DNA of 64,000 nt from Tupaia tana (GCA_026018925.1 JAKSZU010000012.1:49705207-49769206), one strand, 5' to 3'; shown: positions 1 through 12,894, counted from the stretch's first letter. The notes: generated by a model from the sequence alone, not told the origin. Numbers and translations are program-made.

Positions 1-44
1 AATAAATAAATAATAATCCAGTACTTATTTCTTCCACAATAAAA

Positions 45-67
45 TATATATATATATATATATATAG
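45..67. repeat. TA microsatellite
   Basis: About eleven TA units in an AT-rich flank. Confidence 0.9.
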
Positions 68-260
68 TCACTCCTCACTTAACAACTTAGTTTCATTCCT
101 AAGACTAGGTTATTAGGCAAATTGGTCAATAAACAAGGAGCATAAAGGTGAATATCTTTGGTGTGTCATGGTGTCATAAGTTATGTATTTTCCAGTATCT
201 ATTACACAACACCACACTAGAACAATGTAAATCTATCCATACAAAAAGTATCCCATCAGA

Positions 261-435
261 GGGCCGGCAGGTGGCGTGAAGGTTAAGGGCATTGGACTCA
301 CACATGGCTGACTGTGGTTTGAGTCCCAGATCTAGTGACTTGCCTTCTCACTTTCTCTCTCTCTTTGCTTGTCTCTCTCACTTTCTCCCTCTTTGGTCAA
401 ATTAAAAAATAAACAAAGTTAAATAAAATATATTT
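261..435 (+). mobile_element. tRNA-derived SINE, short subfamily
   Basis: Starts GGGCCGGCAGGTGGCGTGAAGG; B box GGTTTGAGTCC; CT-rich tract; ends in the short-subfamily tail (GGTCAAATTAAA... TAAATAAAATA). Confidence 0.85.
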
Positions 436-666
436 TTTTTAAAAAAAGTGTATGTTAGGTAAGCACCATAAAATAAGAAGATGCGCCACAATTAAATAGT
501 ATAAATATGGCATAATTGTTTCTATGTATTCTGGATACTATTCTGAGTGTATAATAAAGTACAAATTTATAAACGAAATGTAGTCTTGCCTGATTGTGAA
601 GGTTAACTGTCGTGAATACTAACCAACTGCAAGAGGCAGCCGAAGACCAAGAAAGGGAATTCCCAA

Positions 667-667
<1 letters not shown>

Positions 668-707
<40 letters not shown>

Positions 708-715
708 GCACACAC
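668..715. repeat. CA microsatellite, interrupted
   Basis: CA run with a CGTGCGCACG interruption. The apparent reading frame through it is repeat-derived. Confidence 0.9.
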
Positions 716-929
716 ACTAGAAAGGGGATTTCCTGTGCTGGAAAACTGGTCCTAAGTCCAAGCCCAAGCAGTCATTAAACAGGTAGATCATTAAGTAATA
801 TGCAGCTGTAAAACAATTAAATAGGTATAATTTGAGTCAAAGATCTAAGGAGAAACCCTGGAAATAACCAAGGAAATTTCTGATCCTTTTCAAAGCATGG
901 AGATTCCAGAGAAATAGCGTAGAGTGACA

Positions 930-1830
930 TACAGAATCCAGATGGCCTAAATCTGTAGGTTGGAGCTACAAGAAACTCTCTGTAACTGAGAAAATGTGAA
1001 CAAGAGATTCCCCAACAGCCCCTATTACTCTATCAGATGATGGTACTCCTAGCTACCTGGGAGCCCAACACTCCTCATGGCCCTAGACCCAGTATAGGGA
1101 GGTCACTGAAATCCACATAGCTACACAATCTCATGGAAGAAACTCACCCAGCATAACTTCACCTCTTGGGACTCAACCTGCTACAAATCTGTGCCATTTT
1201 GAAAACAATCTCTGCTAGAATGAAGTCTGCACTGAGGACCAATGGTCCCACGTCTTCATATTCCTGAGAATAAACTGAGATCTCAATAGGCCCATAAGAA
1301 TGGCTGCAACAGCCACTCCAGCTAGACTTAATGGTCGGAATGTGAGCCAGATACCAAGTACGCGCACCGTCATACACTGTGGGACACAAACACTAGCGTT
1401 GTGTTTGTGTCATAGCTCCAGCATATGAATTGCTCCACCTGCAGGAGCCCTCCAGCCTCTTCAAGCAGCCACTCAACCTGTACACAACCTGGCACGTGCA
1501 CAGGATTCTCCCCCTTTCAGGAGCCCTCCCAACTCTGCTGGCTGCTGCTTATGACCTGTGCTATGCCCAGCACACACATCAGCCACAACACATGGGCTTC
1601 TGCCCCTTGAAGAAACACCTCCAGGCTCTGCCAGCTGCCACTCCTGATCAAAAGGATTAGCATTCACAGGGGCAATGAGTGCTAAGGGGATGTGAGTAAA
1701 GTACCAACAGCATCTGCTACAGGATAATGAGTTCAGTTCAGAGAGGAAAATATTACCAAGCACGTCTGCTTCTATATCCAAGCCAAGTGTAGGAATTATA
1801 ATTTTGTCAGTAATAAATAATTGCATATTA
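930..1830 (+). mobile_element. Possible old LINE-1 5' UTR
   Basis: Relatively GC-rich. Around 1160-1200 and 1080 it resembles 53735-53790 and 54150, which precede an L1 ORF1. No intact reading frame worth calling. Confidence 0.35.
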
Positions 1831-2164
1831 CTTTATACTTATTACTTTATTCATTGGTAGTTTACTTAATTAGCAGTTAGGCTGATTTCGATCTCTACTT
1901 TTCTGACTCCTGTGACATAATTATCAGCTGGTTGTAAATTCAAGAAGAAAGAAGGTTATTGTTTATTGATCACCTGAACTTTCTAGCAGCTTAAAGTTTC
2001 ATCATAATACACATAGAAGATTAGTGAGGTTAAGTTAAATCCTTATAGTTCTGAATCCACATGAGAATCCAAAGTTCTTATTCTACAATTTCCAAAACAG
2101 AAGAAACTGTCTCCTGGTCATAATCTGTATCAAGTTTCCCATATCAAAAATTGCCTTAGTCCCA

Positions 2165-2345
2165 GCCACAGGGCTGGCACTGCTAAGATGCCGTGCTCCA
2201 CAGGCTGAGACCACATGGGAAGCCTGTGTTGGATTCCTGGTCTAAGCTAAAGGCTGGGTGCAATAGCATGAGCTCATGGTCCCTACAGCTAAGAAGGCAG
2301 AGGCAGGAGGATTGCAACCGACTGAAAAGCTATGTAAACAAACAA
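2165..2345 (+). mobile_element. Old chimeric SINE: tRNA-like head plus 7SL-like body
   Basis: The second half (2255-2325) follows the 7SL/Alu pattern: GGCTGGGTGCAATAGC, then AAGGCAGAGGCAGGAGGATTGC. The first half has a B-box-like TTGGATTCCTGG and resembles a tRNA-derived monomer. An A-rich tail follows to 2385. Interpretation by eye, diverged. Confidence 0.45.
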
Positions 2346-2385
2346 GCAAAAAATAAAAATAAATTTAAAAAGAAAGAAAATCTTC

Positions 2386-4079
2386 ATTATTTGTATCTAA
2401 TTTGAATCTTCATTCGAACAAAATTTTAGTTCTTAAGAAATGAATTTTAAAACATAACAAATACACCAGTGGTCACACAACGTTGGCTTTTGCCAAACTC
2501 TTTTGTTACCAACATATGATTGCAATTTAGTTTACCCTTTCTCAGTAGATTTATTGTTGCTAAAAATATATACACGAAATGCAAGCTCTGAATTTTTTTA
2601 GAATTAACAAACATAAAATAACATTTTTGTATATAATCAGAACAAAGATAACAAAGGTTAAAAAAGAATTACTAAATCTTTAGCCACATTTCATCAAAAA
2701 TGTATATATTCTTGAGAAAGAATTACTAGTCATCTATAATGTTTGGCATTTGACAAACATAACTACACATAAAGTTATGAAATAGTTTTGTATAAATGTC
2801 CTGTGCTCAAGCTTTGAAAAAATACTATGTATAATATAACATTATACATATTATGTTTCTATATTCGAAATCTTTAATGTACTAAAAATGTGTTTGCTAT
2901 TTACTTATATAGCTAGCTTGGCTTGATAACACTACTACTTCTAGGGGAGTTCCTATGCTTAGTCTCCATAGCATTCATAGTATGGAAACCAGTTTGTTAG
3001 ATGCATGCTGATGGTAATTTAAGATGAAAACCGCAGCAAATTTAGAATATCAATTTTTAAAAATGCTATCAGAAATTGATTCATGCCATGTCTTGAAAAT
3101 TAGCCTTCACATTTTCATTAGTAGAATTAGTTTAAGAATTTTGTTTCATAAACTATTAGTCAAATCTAAATTACCTTTTGATGAGGAAAATAATGCCCAT
3201 TATCAACATCTGAGCATGCATTAAGTTTCAATGAATAATACTTTTCTGGCATTATTTTTTTATGTTAGTCTTCTGTTATTAGATAGATCTTGAGTGCATA
3301 AATGTATCTGATATTAAAAAGTGGTACTTGAGCTATTAAATTAGCCATAGATTCACCTTTTTCCCAAATATTTCTGATTAACTTATTAGCTAATATGTCA
3401 ATAATTAAATACATTGTTTACAGTCTTGACAATATGAAAATTTCATAAAGAACTGATATTTATAAGCAAAATATTAAATATCTGCTTCTTTCAGCATTTT
3501 AATTTGGTGTTTTTTCTTTTAGATTTTTTGTGATTTGGGAATTATGTTTTATATATAAATGTTGCTTAGATCGCAGTGGTTTTCTCACTTCCTTAGATGG
3601 TCTATATACACAAATAACACACTATGTTTTTAACATTTCACCATAAATTATGGTCACAAAATTTAGCTCTTTTATACAAGGGATTGCATTTCTGTGCAAG
3701 CCACCATAAACTCTGTTAGTCTTCATTTCTTTGGAATTGCATTCGTTGTTAGCATCTGTTTACCCATATAGAGCATTCAGAAAAAATATGTATCTTTTTA
3801 TTGCAAAAATATCAAGTGACTTATTCTTGCTACACATAAAATAAACTTTAAAATAAACTTATATTCATCCTAGAAAGCGTGGAATTTTAATGTTCACTTC
3901 GTAGGCTATGATCTGGCTCCAATTTTTATGTATGAAATGAGTAGAGTCATAGTTATTTTTCCTATGTGACTCTCTTCAGTTGCTCCCATAATATATGTGA
4001 TAAAACTTTTCTTTCCTCACTGAATTGTTTCAACTCCCTTGTCATGAATTTACTTGCCATGTAAGAGTTACCCTAGGTC
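2386..4079. other. AT-rich intergenic DNA, nothing recognised
   Basis: No long frame, no repeat family identified by eye. Very high AT. Confidence 0.5.
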
Positions 4080-4385
4080 TGATATCTTTATTCTATTCCA
4101 TTGATCTATCTCAATAATACTTTGCCATCTTACTGTGGTTTTACGGTATTAAAATCAGGATGGGTAAATACTCCAGTGTTGTTCTTTCCAAGTTTGTTCA
4201 ATTAGTATAAGCTTTTTACATTTCCATATACATTTTAAAGTTAGGTAGTGAATCTCTAAAACTTCAAACAAAAACCTGGATGAAGTTTAATTGAGATGAC
4301 ATTTATTCTATAGATCAATTTGGAAAAAATAGTATCTTCACAACATTGAATCTTCCAGCCCATGACTATGGTATATATCTTTTTG
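4080..4385 (-). mobile_element. Old LINE-1 ORF2 fragment, antisense
   Basis: Antisense ORF2 phrases such as TTCCATTGATCTATCTCAAT and a TAGATCAATTTGG block in the right order. Heavily diverged. Confidence 0.5.
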
Positions 4386-4446
4386 CAGAAAGCAAAAATG
4401 ATCTGTACATGACACAGAAAAAACACTGATCAAAAAAACAATTTAA

Positions 4447-4712
4447 GGGACCAGCAGTTAGCGTAATGGCTATGTCGCTGGACTCCCACGTAGTTGACCG
4501 CGGTTCGCGTCCTGGACCCGGTGGCTTAAAACTCACGCCGGGCGCGTGTGCGTGCGTGCCCAAGATCCTGAGAGGAGAATGGAGGAGAAGGGATTGCGGT
4601 GTGACCATCCCCCCTGGGGGGTGATTTCTCGCTTTCTGTCTCTCTGTCTCTCTCTGTCTGTCTGGCGAGCGCACGCGCCCTATAGTGAAAATCTCTCCAA
4701 AAAAAAAAAAAA
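4447..4712 (+). mobile_element. tRNA-derived SINE, long subfamily, CpG-rich (young)
   Basis: Reference-like copy. A box TAGCGTAATGG and B box GGTTCGCGTCC (RNA polymerase III promoter), tRNA-unrelated body, a CCCCCCTGGGGGG palindrome, CT-rich tract, A tail. Flanked by ACAATTTAA. Confidence 0.92.
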
Positions 4713-4790
4713 CACAATTTAATAAATTGTACATCTTTAATGTTAAAATTTTATGCATATCAAAAAAACACTGTTAAGAAAATAGATAGG

Positions 4791-5061
4791 GGGACGACCA
4801 GCGATTAGTGTAATGGCTATGCCGCTGGACTCCCATGTAGCCGACCATGGTTCAAGTCCCAGACCCAATGGCTTAAACTCACACCAGGCACGTACTCATG
4901 CGTGCCCAAGATCCCGAGAGGAGAAAGGAGGAGAAGGGATTGTGGCGTGGCCATCCCCCCTGGGGGGTGATTTCTTGTTTTCTGTCTTTCTGTCTGTCTT
5001 TCTGGTGAGCGCACCTGCCCTATAGCAAAAAACCTCTCCAAAAAAAAAGAAAGAAAGAAAA
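4791..5061 (+). mobile_element. tRNA-derived SINE, long subfamily
   Basis: Flanked by GAAAATAGATAGG / GAAAATACATAGG. Somewhat diverged head. Confidence 0.9.
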
Positions 5062-5387
5062 GAAAATACATAGGTAAATCAACACTGGAGAAATATTACT
5101 CATACAAGTTATGAAACAAAAACCTTATATAAAGAGTAAGTCATAATGAATACATAATAAAAAAGATGAACAAATTTGTTTAAATAGACAGACCCAACTG
5201 TGGGAAGGAGGTAGAGTATGAGGAGGGGGGCTAAAAGAAGCAGGTATTGACTGGGAAAGGATATAAGGAAATTCCTGGGGTAATAAAATGTCGATAGGAA
5301 TGTGGGTTACATGAGTATACATGTTCATCGAATCTAATGAAATGTATACTGTATTTCATTGACATAACCTACCTTCCTTTAAAGAAA

Positions 5388-5632
5388 TTTTTTTTTAGGT
5401 TTTTGCCACAAGTTGCATTCTGCTCAGCCGAGGGAGAGGGACAGAGAAACAGAGAGAGGAAAAGTGAGAAATCACCCCCACCCCCAGGGAATGGCCACGC
5501 CACAATCCCTTCTCTTTCATTTTCCTCTTGAGATTTTGGGCTTCACGCACACATGCCCAATGTGATTCTCAAGCCGCTGGGTCCAGCCTTGTGGGAATCT
5601 AGTGCCTCAACCACCTGCCACCTGCTGGCCCT
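5388..5632 (-). mobile_element. tRNA-derived SINE, long subfamily, old
   Basis: Reverse copy from the A tail (T run at 5388) to the head complement CTGCTGGCCC at 5632. Diverged. Confidence 0.8.
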
Positions 5633-6155
5633 ACATTTCAATTTTAAAAGTTAAAAAAATTATAAATTTAACTTTTCTAATTTAAATATAATGTTAAACT
5701 CTAAATTTTGAAAAGCATATTTGCTTACAAAGTTGTTATTACAAAACAATAAATTATAGGAATTGTTAAATATTTATTTTCTCATATACTCAAATAATTT
5801 TGTATTATATTTGGCAAACTTGCCTTGAAATATTGCATGACTTAATGCATTCCACTGTTCATTACTACTATTCAATTCAGGTTAAATGAGATTCATGACA
5901 CACTAGCGTGACCATGCCAGGACTGGTCTACACTCCATTCAACAATATGAGTGTGAAAATCATTGTTTGACCTGGCATAGCAATGCCAAATTGCTCCAAA
6001 TTTTAAAAATTCTTATTTTTATTTTCTGTGCATTTCTTACATCAAACCAGTAATAAATATTTCTCACTTTAATCGTTGGGCCATATTTTGAGTAGCAAAA
6101 CCTAAACCTGATAAAATATAATATTGAGGCAGAGGTTTAAGAATATACTGAATTT

Positions 6156-6397
6156 GGACTCTCACGTAGTTGACTGCAGTTCGTGTCCCGGACTTGGTGG
6201 CTTGGAACTCACACCGGGCGCGTGTGCGTGCATGTCCAAGATCCCAAGAGAAGAATGGAGGAGGAGGGATTGTGACTTGGCCATCCCCCCTGGGGGGTGA
6301 TTTCTCGCTTTCTGTCTCTCTGTCTCTCTCTGTCTGTCTGGCGAGCATGCATGCCCTATGGCAAAAAAAAAAAAAAAAACCTCTCAGAAAAAAAAAA
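6156..6397 (+). mobile_element. tRNA-derived SINE, 5'-truncated
   Basis: Lacks the first 45 or so bases, including the A box, yet is flanked by an exact AAGAATATACTGAATTT duplication (6139 and 6398). The truncation therefore happened during insertion. Confidence 0.9.
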
Positions 6398-6419
6398 AGA
6401 ATATACTGAATTTATCAAT

Positions 6420-8485
6420 ATACTTTGGGAGAAAATTAATTAATTTTATGTCATTTTTCATTAAGGTTGAAAAATTCTATGATCAGTGTTTCATATCAAA
6501 AGGATAAAGTAAATTCAAATGGAAACTTCTCTATTCCACCGTAAGCATATGCAATAAAAGGGAAAAAATAAACTTTATGTGATAGCAGAGTCAAAAATAA
6601 TATAGAAATTTCTGAAACCCAAAAATAGAATTGAAGCCAAATTGATTATAACAACTAAAATCAGAAGACTGTGGAGTGCTGAAAACAGAAATAGTGATAC
6701 TAAGGATTCAATCCTAGCAGAGGATGAGGAGTTAGCATCCCCAGTAGTGGTGGAAAATAGAAAGCAGATTTCCAATGTAAACAGTTCCCTGGGCTTTTAT
6801 CCTGCCAATGACAGAAGCTGAAAGTAGAGTGTAAAACTTTTTTGGGACTGAGTGCAGAAATAAAACATCTGTTCATAGCAACAGCAGCAAGCAAATGCAC
6901 TTGAATGATGATTATGTCAAACCATCTTCTTTGTAGGGCCTGAAATTATAAATGCACATAAAATTATATTCAATATAATATAGATTCAACTACAAATATA
7001 ATATCCATTAAAATGTGATTCTGCATTAGAGTAAAGAAACCACAAAACTACAAAGCATACAGGAACATACCTGTGATCTGAGATGATGGCTATTGTGATT
7101 AATGAACAGAAAGTTGCCCATTAGTTTTGATACAGTTTGTTAGACCAAAACATGTTTCTGAAATATGTTTTACTTGGATTTGACTTAAGAAAAGCCACTG
7201 GGGAAAATTCCTCCTCTTTGGAGACTCATTATTTTAAAAAGACCCTCATATGGGCACTACAGTATCTGGCTAAATCAGGGCTTCATCTCTGAGTATAGAG
7301 GAGGATGCAAAACAGGAGGTTGAGCTTCTCGTGTGGGAGTCTGACTTAGGACAACCCTATAATATTCCTCCTTTCCTCATAATCCCTCTTCCTCTTGCCC
7401 TTTCACTAGCACAGCTTTCTAAAACCTGACTCCTTTTCTGGGGCACATGCTCTCCCATCCATATCATCTTGTGGCCACACGTCATTTCTAGGAAATTCTA
7501 CACATCTGGAGCCCATGCATCTTTATGACATTTTTTTCTTAAATAACTTGATACATAGAGTCAGAAGGTATTTCAGGAGAGCTTCCTTAATCATATACAG
7601 CAGGAACCTTTAGCATTTCTCAACAAAAATTAATAAACCTGATGATATCTGAAATGAAGTGTATTGCAATGAGGTAAGGAAACATTTTCATGTATTTTCT
7701 TCCTAAAAAAGAATTGGCTACTCTTTTTCCTAATGGATCTTAATTTATAGCATACAGTCCAAATCTAGCCCTTTTCCACACCGCTGTTTAAACTCAGAAT
7801 GTATTTTACATTTTTAGAAAAAAAGAATAGAGGATGAGGTGTCTAGGTGGAGGAAGATAGAAAGGAATGAAGGAAGACAGTAGGTAAAGAAGGAGAAAAA
7901 TATAGGTATATATATGTTTGTATGTCTGGCTATCTAGGTTGATTTTTATTTGAGAAAGGGATATAAGCTTTATTTTTCTAAAAAAAAAAAATAGTAATTC
8001 TTTAGTTAGATGTTTTTCCCCCTCAAATTCTGTAAAATGTCAGGTCTCCCTTAATGATTAAGGGCAAGGACCATTTTTAAATGTAACTTTTTTCATATTC
8101 TCGCATAGAACTGAAACTGAGTTCAGCCTAATAACAGGTACTCATTAATGGCTAATTAGCTACCTAGCTTGCACAATTGATTGACAAAACTTAGCTGGAT
8201 AAAGGGTTAACTGTCTTCTAATTGTGAAGTACTGACAGTTCAACTGTTGTTTACAAGAGAAGCACCTTAACCAGAAGGGAGGATGAGAAGCAAGGATGCT
8301 TTAGGGGTCATTTATTCCTTAGCTGAATTTTGAGCCAAAATCTGTAGAAATTAACTAAAAAGGAAAAACAGAAACAGTTGTCCATGCTGAGGGAATTTTC
8401 CTGATTTCAGGAGAAACAAGATAGTACTCAAGAGATTTGAGAGGGTATGGGAAGAGAGGAGTCCCTATTAAGATCTACATACATA
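6420..8485. other. Intergenic DNA, nothing recognised
   Basis: Only short shadow frames. No SINE or clear L1 in this 2-kb stretch, the longest such gap in the window. Nearby 5634-6138 and 8811-9600 are likewise blank, except for a possible L1 tail at 9075-9215. Confidence 0.5.
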
Positions 8486-8489
8486 AGTA

Positions 8490-8810
8490 AAATAAACCAG
8501 TCACTAAAAGATAAACAGTATATGATTCCACTTGTATGTGCTATGTCAACTGGTCAAAATTATAAAAGCAAAATGGAATGGTAATTACCAGGGCCTGGGA
8601 GCAGGGAAAAATGGGGAGTTAATGTTTAATGGTGTAAGAGTTTCAACTTTTGCAAAACAAAGAGTTCTGAAGATGAATGGTGGTAATTAGAATAGAAGAA
8701 TTTGATTTTAATTAATACCACTGAACTATACACTTAAAAAATGGTTAAGATGATAAATTTTATGTTGTGTATTTTACAACTTAAAAACTTGGGAGTAGAA
8801 AAAAAGCTAG
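8490..8810 (+). mobile_element. Old LINE-1 3' UTR remnant
   Basis: Carries the old L1 3' pattern (the TATGATTCCACTTGTATGTG block, then TTACCAGGGCCTGGGAG, then CACTGAACTATACACTTAAAA). No coding potential. Confidence 0.6.
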
Positions 8811-10099
8811 GCACAAAAAGTTCACTTTACATATATTTTTAGTATTCACCCTAACCCTGAAAGTTATCAGCTAAGGATACTGAGACATATAGGCTTATTT
8901 ACTGAACAGACAAGTTGTTCAAAGCCAGAGAGCTGGCATGTGGTAGAGCCAGCATTTGAAGCCTGTAGTTTTCACCAAGAATTAATTAACTCATCCCTGC
9001 ACAGTATTCAGTACCTTTAGGCAGGAGAGATTTTGTGAGGCTACTCAAATCTGAGTCATAGAAGACTACCTCCCACTCTGTTTTTTTCAATTTTTACAGT
9101 TAATCACTGTATATCATTACAGCATTTTCCCATCATGTATACACTGCATATCTATCCAGTCAAAGACATTACCATATACATCATACTCAACAGACTCAGT
9201 GTTTAGGTATTCATATAAGATATACTAGCAGAATTGTTACAACTAATTTTTGTTTTCTTTGTAGATCTTTGCAATGTCGTGCAAAACAATTAGTATAGAT
9301 CTAAAGAGTGAAACTGAAGAACTAAAGACTCTAATAACTAATCTTGCTGGGTTGAGATCTTAGCTTTCCCTTTAACTGTAAAGTGTTCTAATTCCTTTAT
9401 GATTGCACTTCTGAGAATATAATATTAACCATTCAAAATAAAATTTGAATTTATAATAACTGAGGAAATTAATGTCAAAATGAATATTAGCTCATTATTC
9501 CAATGCCATGGTTATTTGAAACATATTTGGAGCTAATATTTAGTGGGTGTTGAAAGGGTTTGGAACTATTGTAAGTGCTCTTCATTTCTTTTCATGAAAC
9601 CATATGTATAAGTGCATTTATTATTTCTGTGTTGTAGAAGAGGAAATTGAGGTGCAGATATTTTATGTAAAGTGTCCAAGATTACTTTAAACTAGAGCAA
9701 TCTGATGACAGCATGCTCTTTGCCAGTGTGCTGTGCTGCCTTCACTTTTTCAGGCATCTAAGACAACAAGCTGTGAATATTTTCACCTTACTTGAACTGC
9801 CTATTCCTGCACTTATTATTTTTTACTTCTGATGTAATTTTAATATATATTTATGACATATTATAACTTATGGAACATTTTAATTTTTAGCAAGTTCTCC
9901 CTTTGTTCTTTTTTGAATATCTGTTTGTTCTCACTTGGCCATTCTTCTAAATAAATTTTAAAATCACATTTTGACATCTGTAGGGAGGCATGCACACACC
10001 TAAAAACACACAAACACATATAAATTGTCTTGGACTTTGTGCCATATTTGCATCAAATATGTGCATTATTTTTAAAATGTATAATATTTTTAAATATTG

Positions 10100-10270
10100 T
10101 TTTCTCAATCCACTCATCTATTTTTGGACATTTGGGCTGATTCCATGTTCTAGCAATTGTAAATAAGGCTGTAATAAACATGGATGTGTAAGTGTTTTTC
10201 TGACTGAGGGTTTTTCTATCCTTTGGGTAAATAAAATACCTAAGAGCAGGATTACTGGGTCGTATGAAAG
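10100..10270 (-). mobile_element. Antisense LINE-1 ORF2 fragment in segment A
   Basis: Antisense L1 phrases (CTAGCAATTGTAAATAAGGC, then GGATTACTGGGTCGTATG). Also present at 56685-56845 in A'. Confidence 0.6.
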
Positions 10271-10669
10271 GTAATGTCTTTGTCTTGACTAATATACAGT
10301 ATATTCATGCTGAAAAAAGCAATATTGCACACTGTAAAGATATATAGTGATTAAGTGTAAATTAAAAATATAAGTTAATTTAAAAATACGTATTGTTTTC
10401 TTATCAGAAAAGCTGTTGAAATTGTTTTAGATTTGTCTCAAGTATTACATGTCACCCTATTTTGTTTTACATGTTACCCTCTTGAGATTTACATCTATTT
10501 ATAATTTTTACTTACATGGCTTTTGATATTAGAATTTTCTAATTACTATTGCTGGTATGGAGGAATGTTTTATGCTTTATGTAAAGCAAAAACACTTTTG
10601 TCAAAAGTAATTAGAGATAGTGTTTGATTAATTAATTTAAAATGCAATACAAGGAACAGAGTTGTTTTA

Positions 10670-10928
10670 TTTTTCTTTTTTTTAAGAGAGATTTTTGTTA
10701 TAGGGCTCCTGCACTCACCAGAGAGACAACGACAGAGAGACAGAAAGTGAGAAATCAACCCCTAAGGTTGATGGCCACACTGCAATCCATTCTCTTCTAT
10801 TCTCCTCTCAGGATTTTGGATACACACGCACATGCACCCGGAATGAGTTTTAAGTCATCAGGTCTGGAATGTGAACCACAGACTATGTGGAAGTTCATGA
10901 CATAACCATTACTCCATCTGCTGGTCCC
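10670..10928 (-). mobile_element. tRNA-derived SINE in segment A
   Basis: Reverse copy, T-rich start to CTGCTGGTCCC. Also at 57225-57504 in A', so it predates the duplication. Confidence 0.85.
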
Positions 10929-11170
10929 AAAAATGAGTTTTTAAATGTGTGTATTCCCTAACATCTTATTTTAAACACGCATTTTTATCCCGACCTTCTA
11001 ATGTAACAACAAGCCTTTTATTGTGTATGTGATTTGAGCTAGATTATTGCAATCTGAAGTGTTTCCTCATGAACCACTCTCACAATCATTTTTTTTTTTA
11101 CAATTTGCAGTATCAAAGTTAATTCCTTTATTTATTATTATTTGCTTTTTAATCACTTATTTACTTATTT

Positions 11171-11411
11171 ATTAGGTTTTTGTCATAAGCCTTGCCAGGA
11201 GAAAAGACAGAGACAGTGAGAGGGAAAGTGAGAAATCACCCCCAGGGAGGACAGCCATGCCACAATCTCTTCTCCTGCACTCTCTTCCTGATATTTTGGG
11301 CATGCACACATATGTATCTGCTAGAATTTTCAAGACCCCAGGTCCAGGATTTGAATCATGGTTGACCATATGGAAGTTCAGCACCTTAGTCACTACACCA
11401 CCTGTTGGCCT
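11171..11411 (-). mobile_element. tRNA-derived SINE, old, reverse
   Basis: TTAGGTTTTTGTCATAAGCC start, ACCTGTTGGCC end. Diverged. Confidence 0.75.
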
Positions 11412-12720
11412 TGCTTGTTACTCACTTTAATCAAATAATCCTATAACATTCAAATTGATTTTCATTGAAAGAATTCTCTCTCACATTTATAATTCAAAAT
11501 TTTTGCACTTTTTAATAAATTTTATAATATCAAGTATACTTGGCTTATTCACAATTGGAAACAAGCACAATTTGCAATTCCTATCGAACTATCAGTGACA
11601 TTTTTCACAAAAACAACCACTAAACTATTTTCTGGGATCACTTAAAGACCCTGTATTTTCTAGTTGTTTAAATACCTTTTCAGTTAGCTTCCTTGGAGTT
11701 CTCAGTTTTGTTCATTCTGAACATCATTTTTAAATTAAAGGAATTCATGCTCACGTACACTCATTGTCATATTGGCATATTTCAATTTGTTTCTGATAGC
11801 GTTTTTAATTTAATTTAATTTTTTTTTACATTTTTTTCTACATTTTATTGATTCACAAAATACCTTAAACTAAAACTACGGACAAAGCTGGAATCTAGTT
11901 ACAAGTACACTGTAATTTTCTTCTGAAACATTTTTAATTAATTAATTAATTTACATTCATTCTGTGAGTATTGTCACAGCATACAAAATGTGATTTCCCA
12001 TCTAAAATATACTGCACAGTGGCTTATTCATACCTGTTATCGTCATTAATTTTCCATTTCTAGCTTCATATATACACATGTATATATACATTTTACCCCT
12101 ATTTCTCACCCTCTGCCATTTCCCACACTCCTCCCACACTATCTTATGTGTCTACAGTTGTTTTCCATTCTTTTTTTCCCCCACATTTTAAGTAATCCAA
12201 CTGCTTTCAATAACAAGTTTAGCTGGTATGTACATATTAGTGAATATATGTCTAACTTTAGGTGTGAAACTCTGAGTAGAATGAATATACTATAAGGTAA
12301 CACCTAGGCTATAAAGCTTACTATGGTCACCAAAAGGTATTTTTTAATATATTTTTAATGTCTAGAAAAACAGTTTTAGCTTTAATAAACTGAAGAAATA
12401 CTAAGGAACTTTACTTAAAACTTAAAGCCAGGAAACAGGTTAGGATTCTGTTCAAATAGTAGGTACATGAACCTACCGGCAGCTCAAAACAGGACAAAAA
12501 TCCTTAAAACTGGAAAACAAAGCCTAGAAGAAAATCAGCAATGTTTTAGTCAAAAGTCATAAAATGCTATTTCACCAGTTAAGTCTCATGCACCTAATCT
12601 ATCTTCTGTTGTGGTCCAATCTTCCTGATTAAATTCTGAGATATAATATTCAACTCCAGATGTATGTCTCTATGATTAAGTTGGCCATTTTCTAACAGTG
12701 TTTTTAAAAAGATATTTGTT
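11412..12720. other. Intergenic DNA upstream of the OR10Q1-like gene
   Basis: Nothing recognised apart from the possible L1 end (11815-12165) and the block at 12490-12655 that recurs at 46295. 13266-13650 and 13894-14315 are also blank. Confidence 0.45.
11815..12165 (-). mobile_element. Possible LINE-1 3' end, antisense
   Basis: T-rich runs and a pyrimidine-rich CCCCTATTTCTCACCC block like the other antisense L1 3' UTRs in the window. Confidence 0.35.
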
Positions 12721-12721
12721 C

Positions 12722-12810
12722 AGGCCAGCAGATGGCTTGGTTGTTGAGGGCACTGGACTTCCACATGGTGACCCTGGTTCAAGTCCCGGACCTAGCAACT
12801 TGCTTTGTCA

Positions 12811-12844
<34 letters not shown>

Positions 12845-12894
12845 CCCTCTCTAAATTAAAAGTAAATAAATAAAGCTAAATAAAATAATTTTTA
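12722..12894 (+). mobile_element. tRNA-derived SINE, short subfamily
   Basis: Flanked by a 15-16 bp direct repeat AAAAAGATATTTGTTC (12706 and 12895). Same head, CT tract and AAATAAAGCTAAATAAAATA tail as at 261. Confidence 0.9.

Larger units (their letters stand above)
9602..11078 (+). repeat. Segmental duplication, segment A (first copy)
   Basis: Matches 56166-58219 in the same orientation, with only scattered substitutions and small indels in the stretches compared by eye (roughly 92%). It contains a short antisense L1 piece (10100-10270) and one reverse SINE (10670-10928), both shared with the second copy. The second copy has two extra SINEs. Homology stops at 11078, where the second copy jumps to sequence equivalent to 24530. 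Confidence 0.85.

Noticed and set aside
669-715. CA repeat frames rich in C and V
   Set aside because: Microsatellite translation.
4490-4520. Functional tRNA genes at the SINE heads
   Set aside because: A and B boxes are present but the head does not give a good cloverleaf and is followed by SINE body and A tail in every copy.
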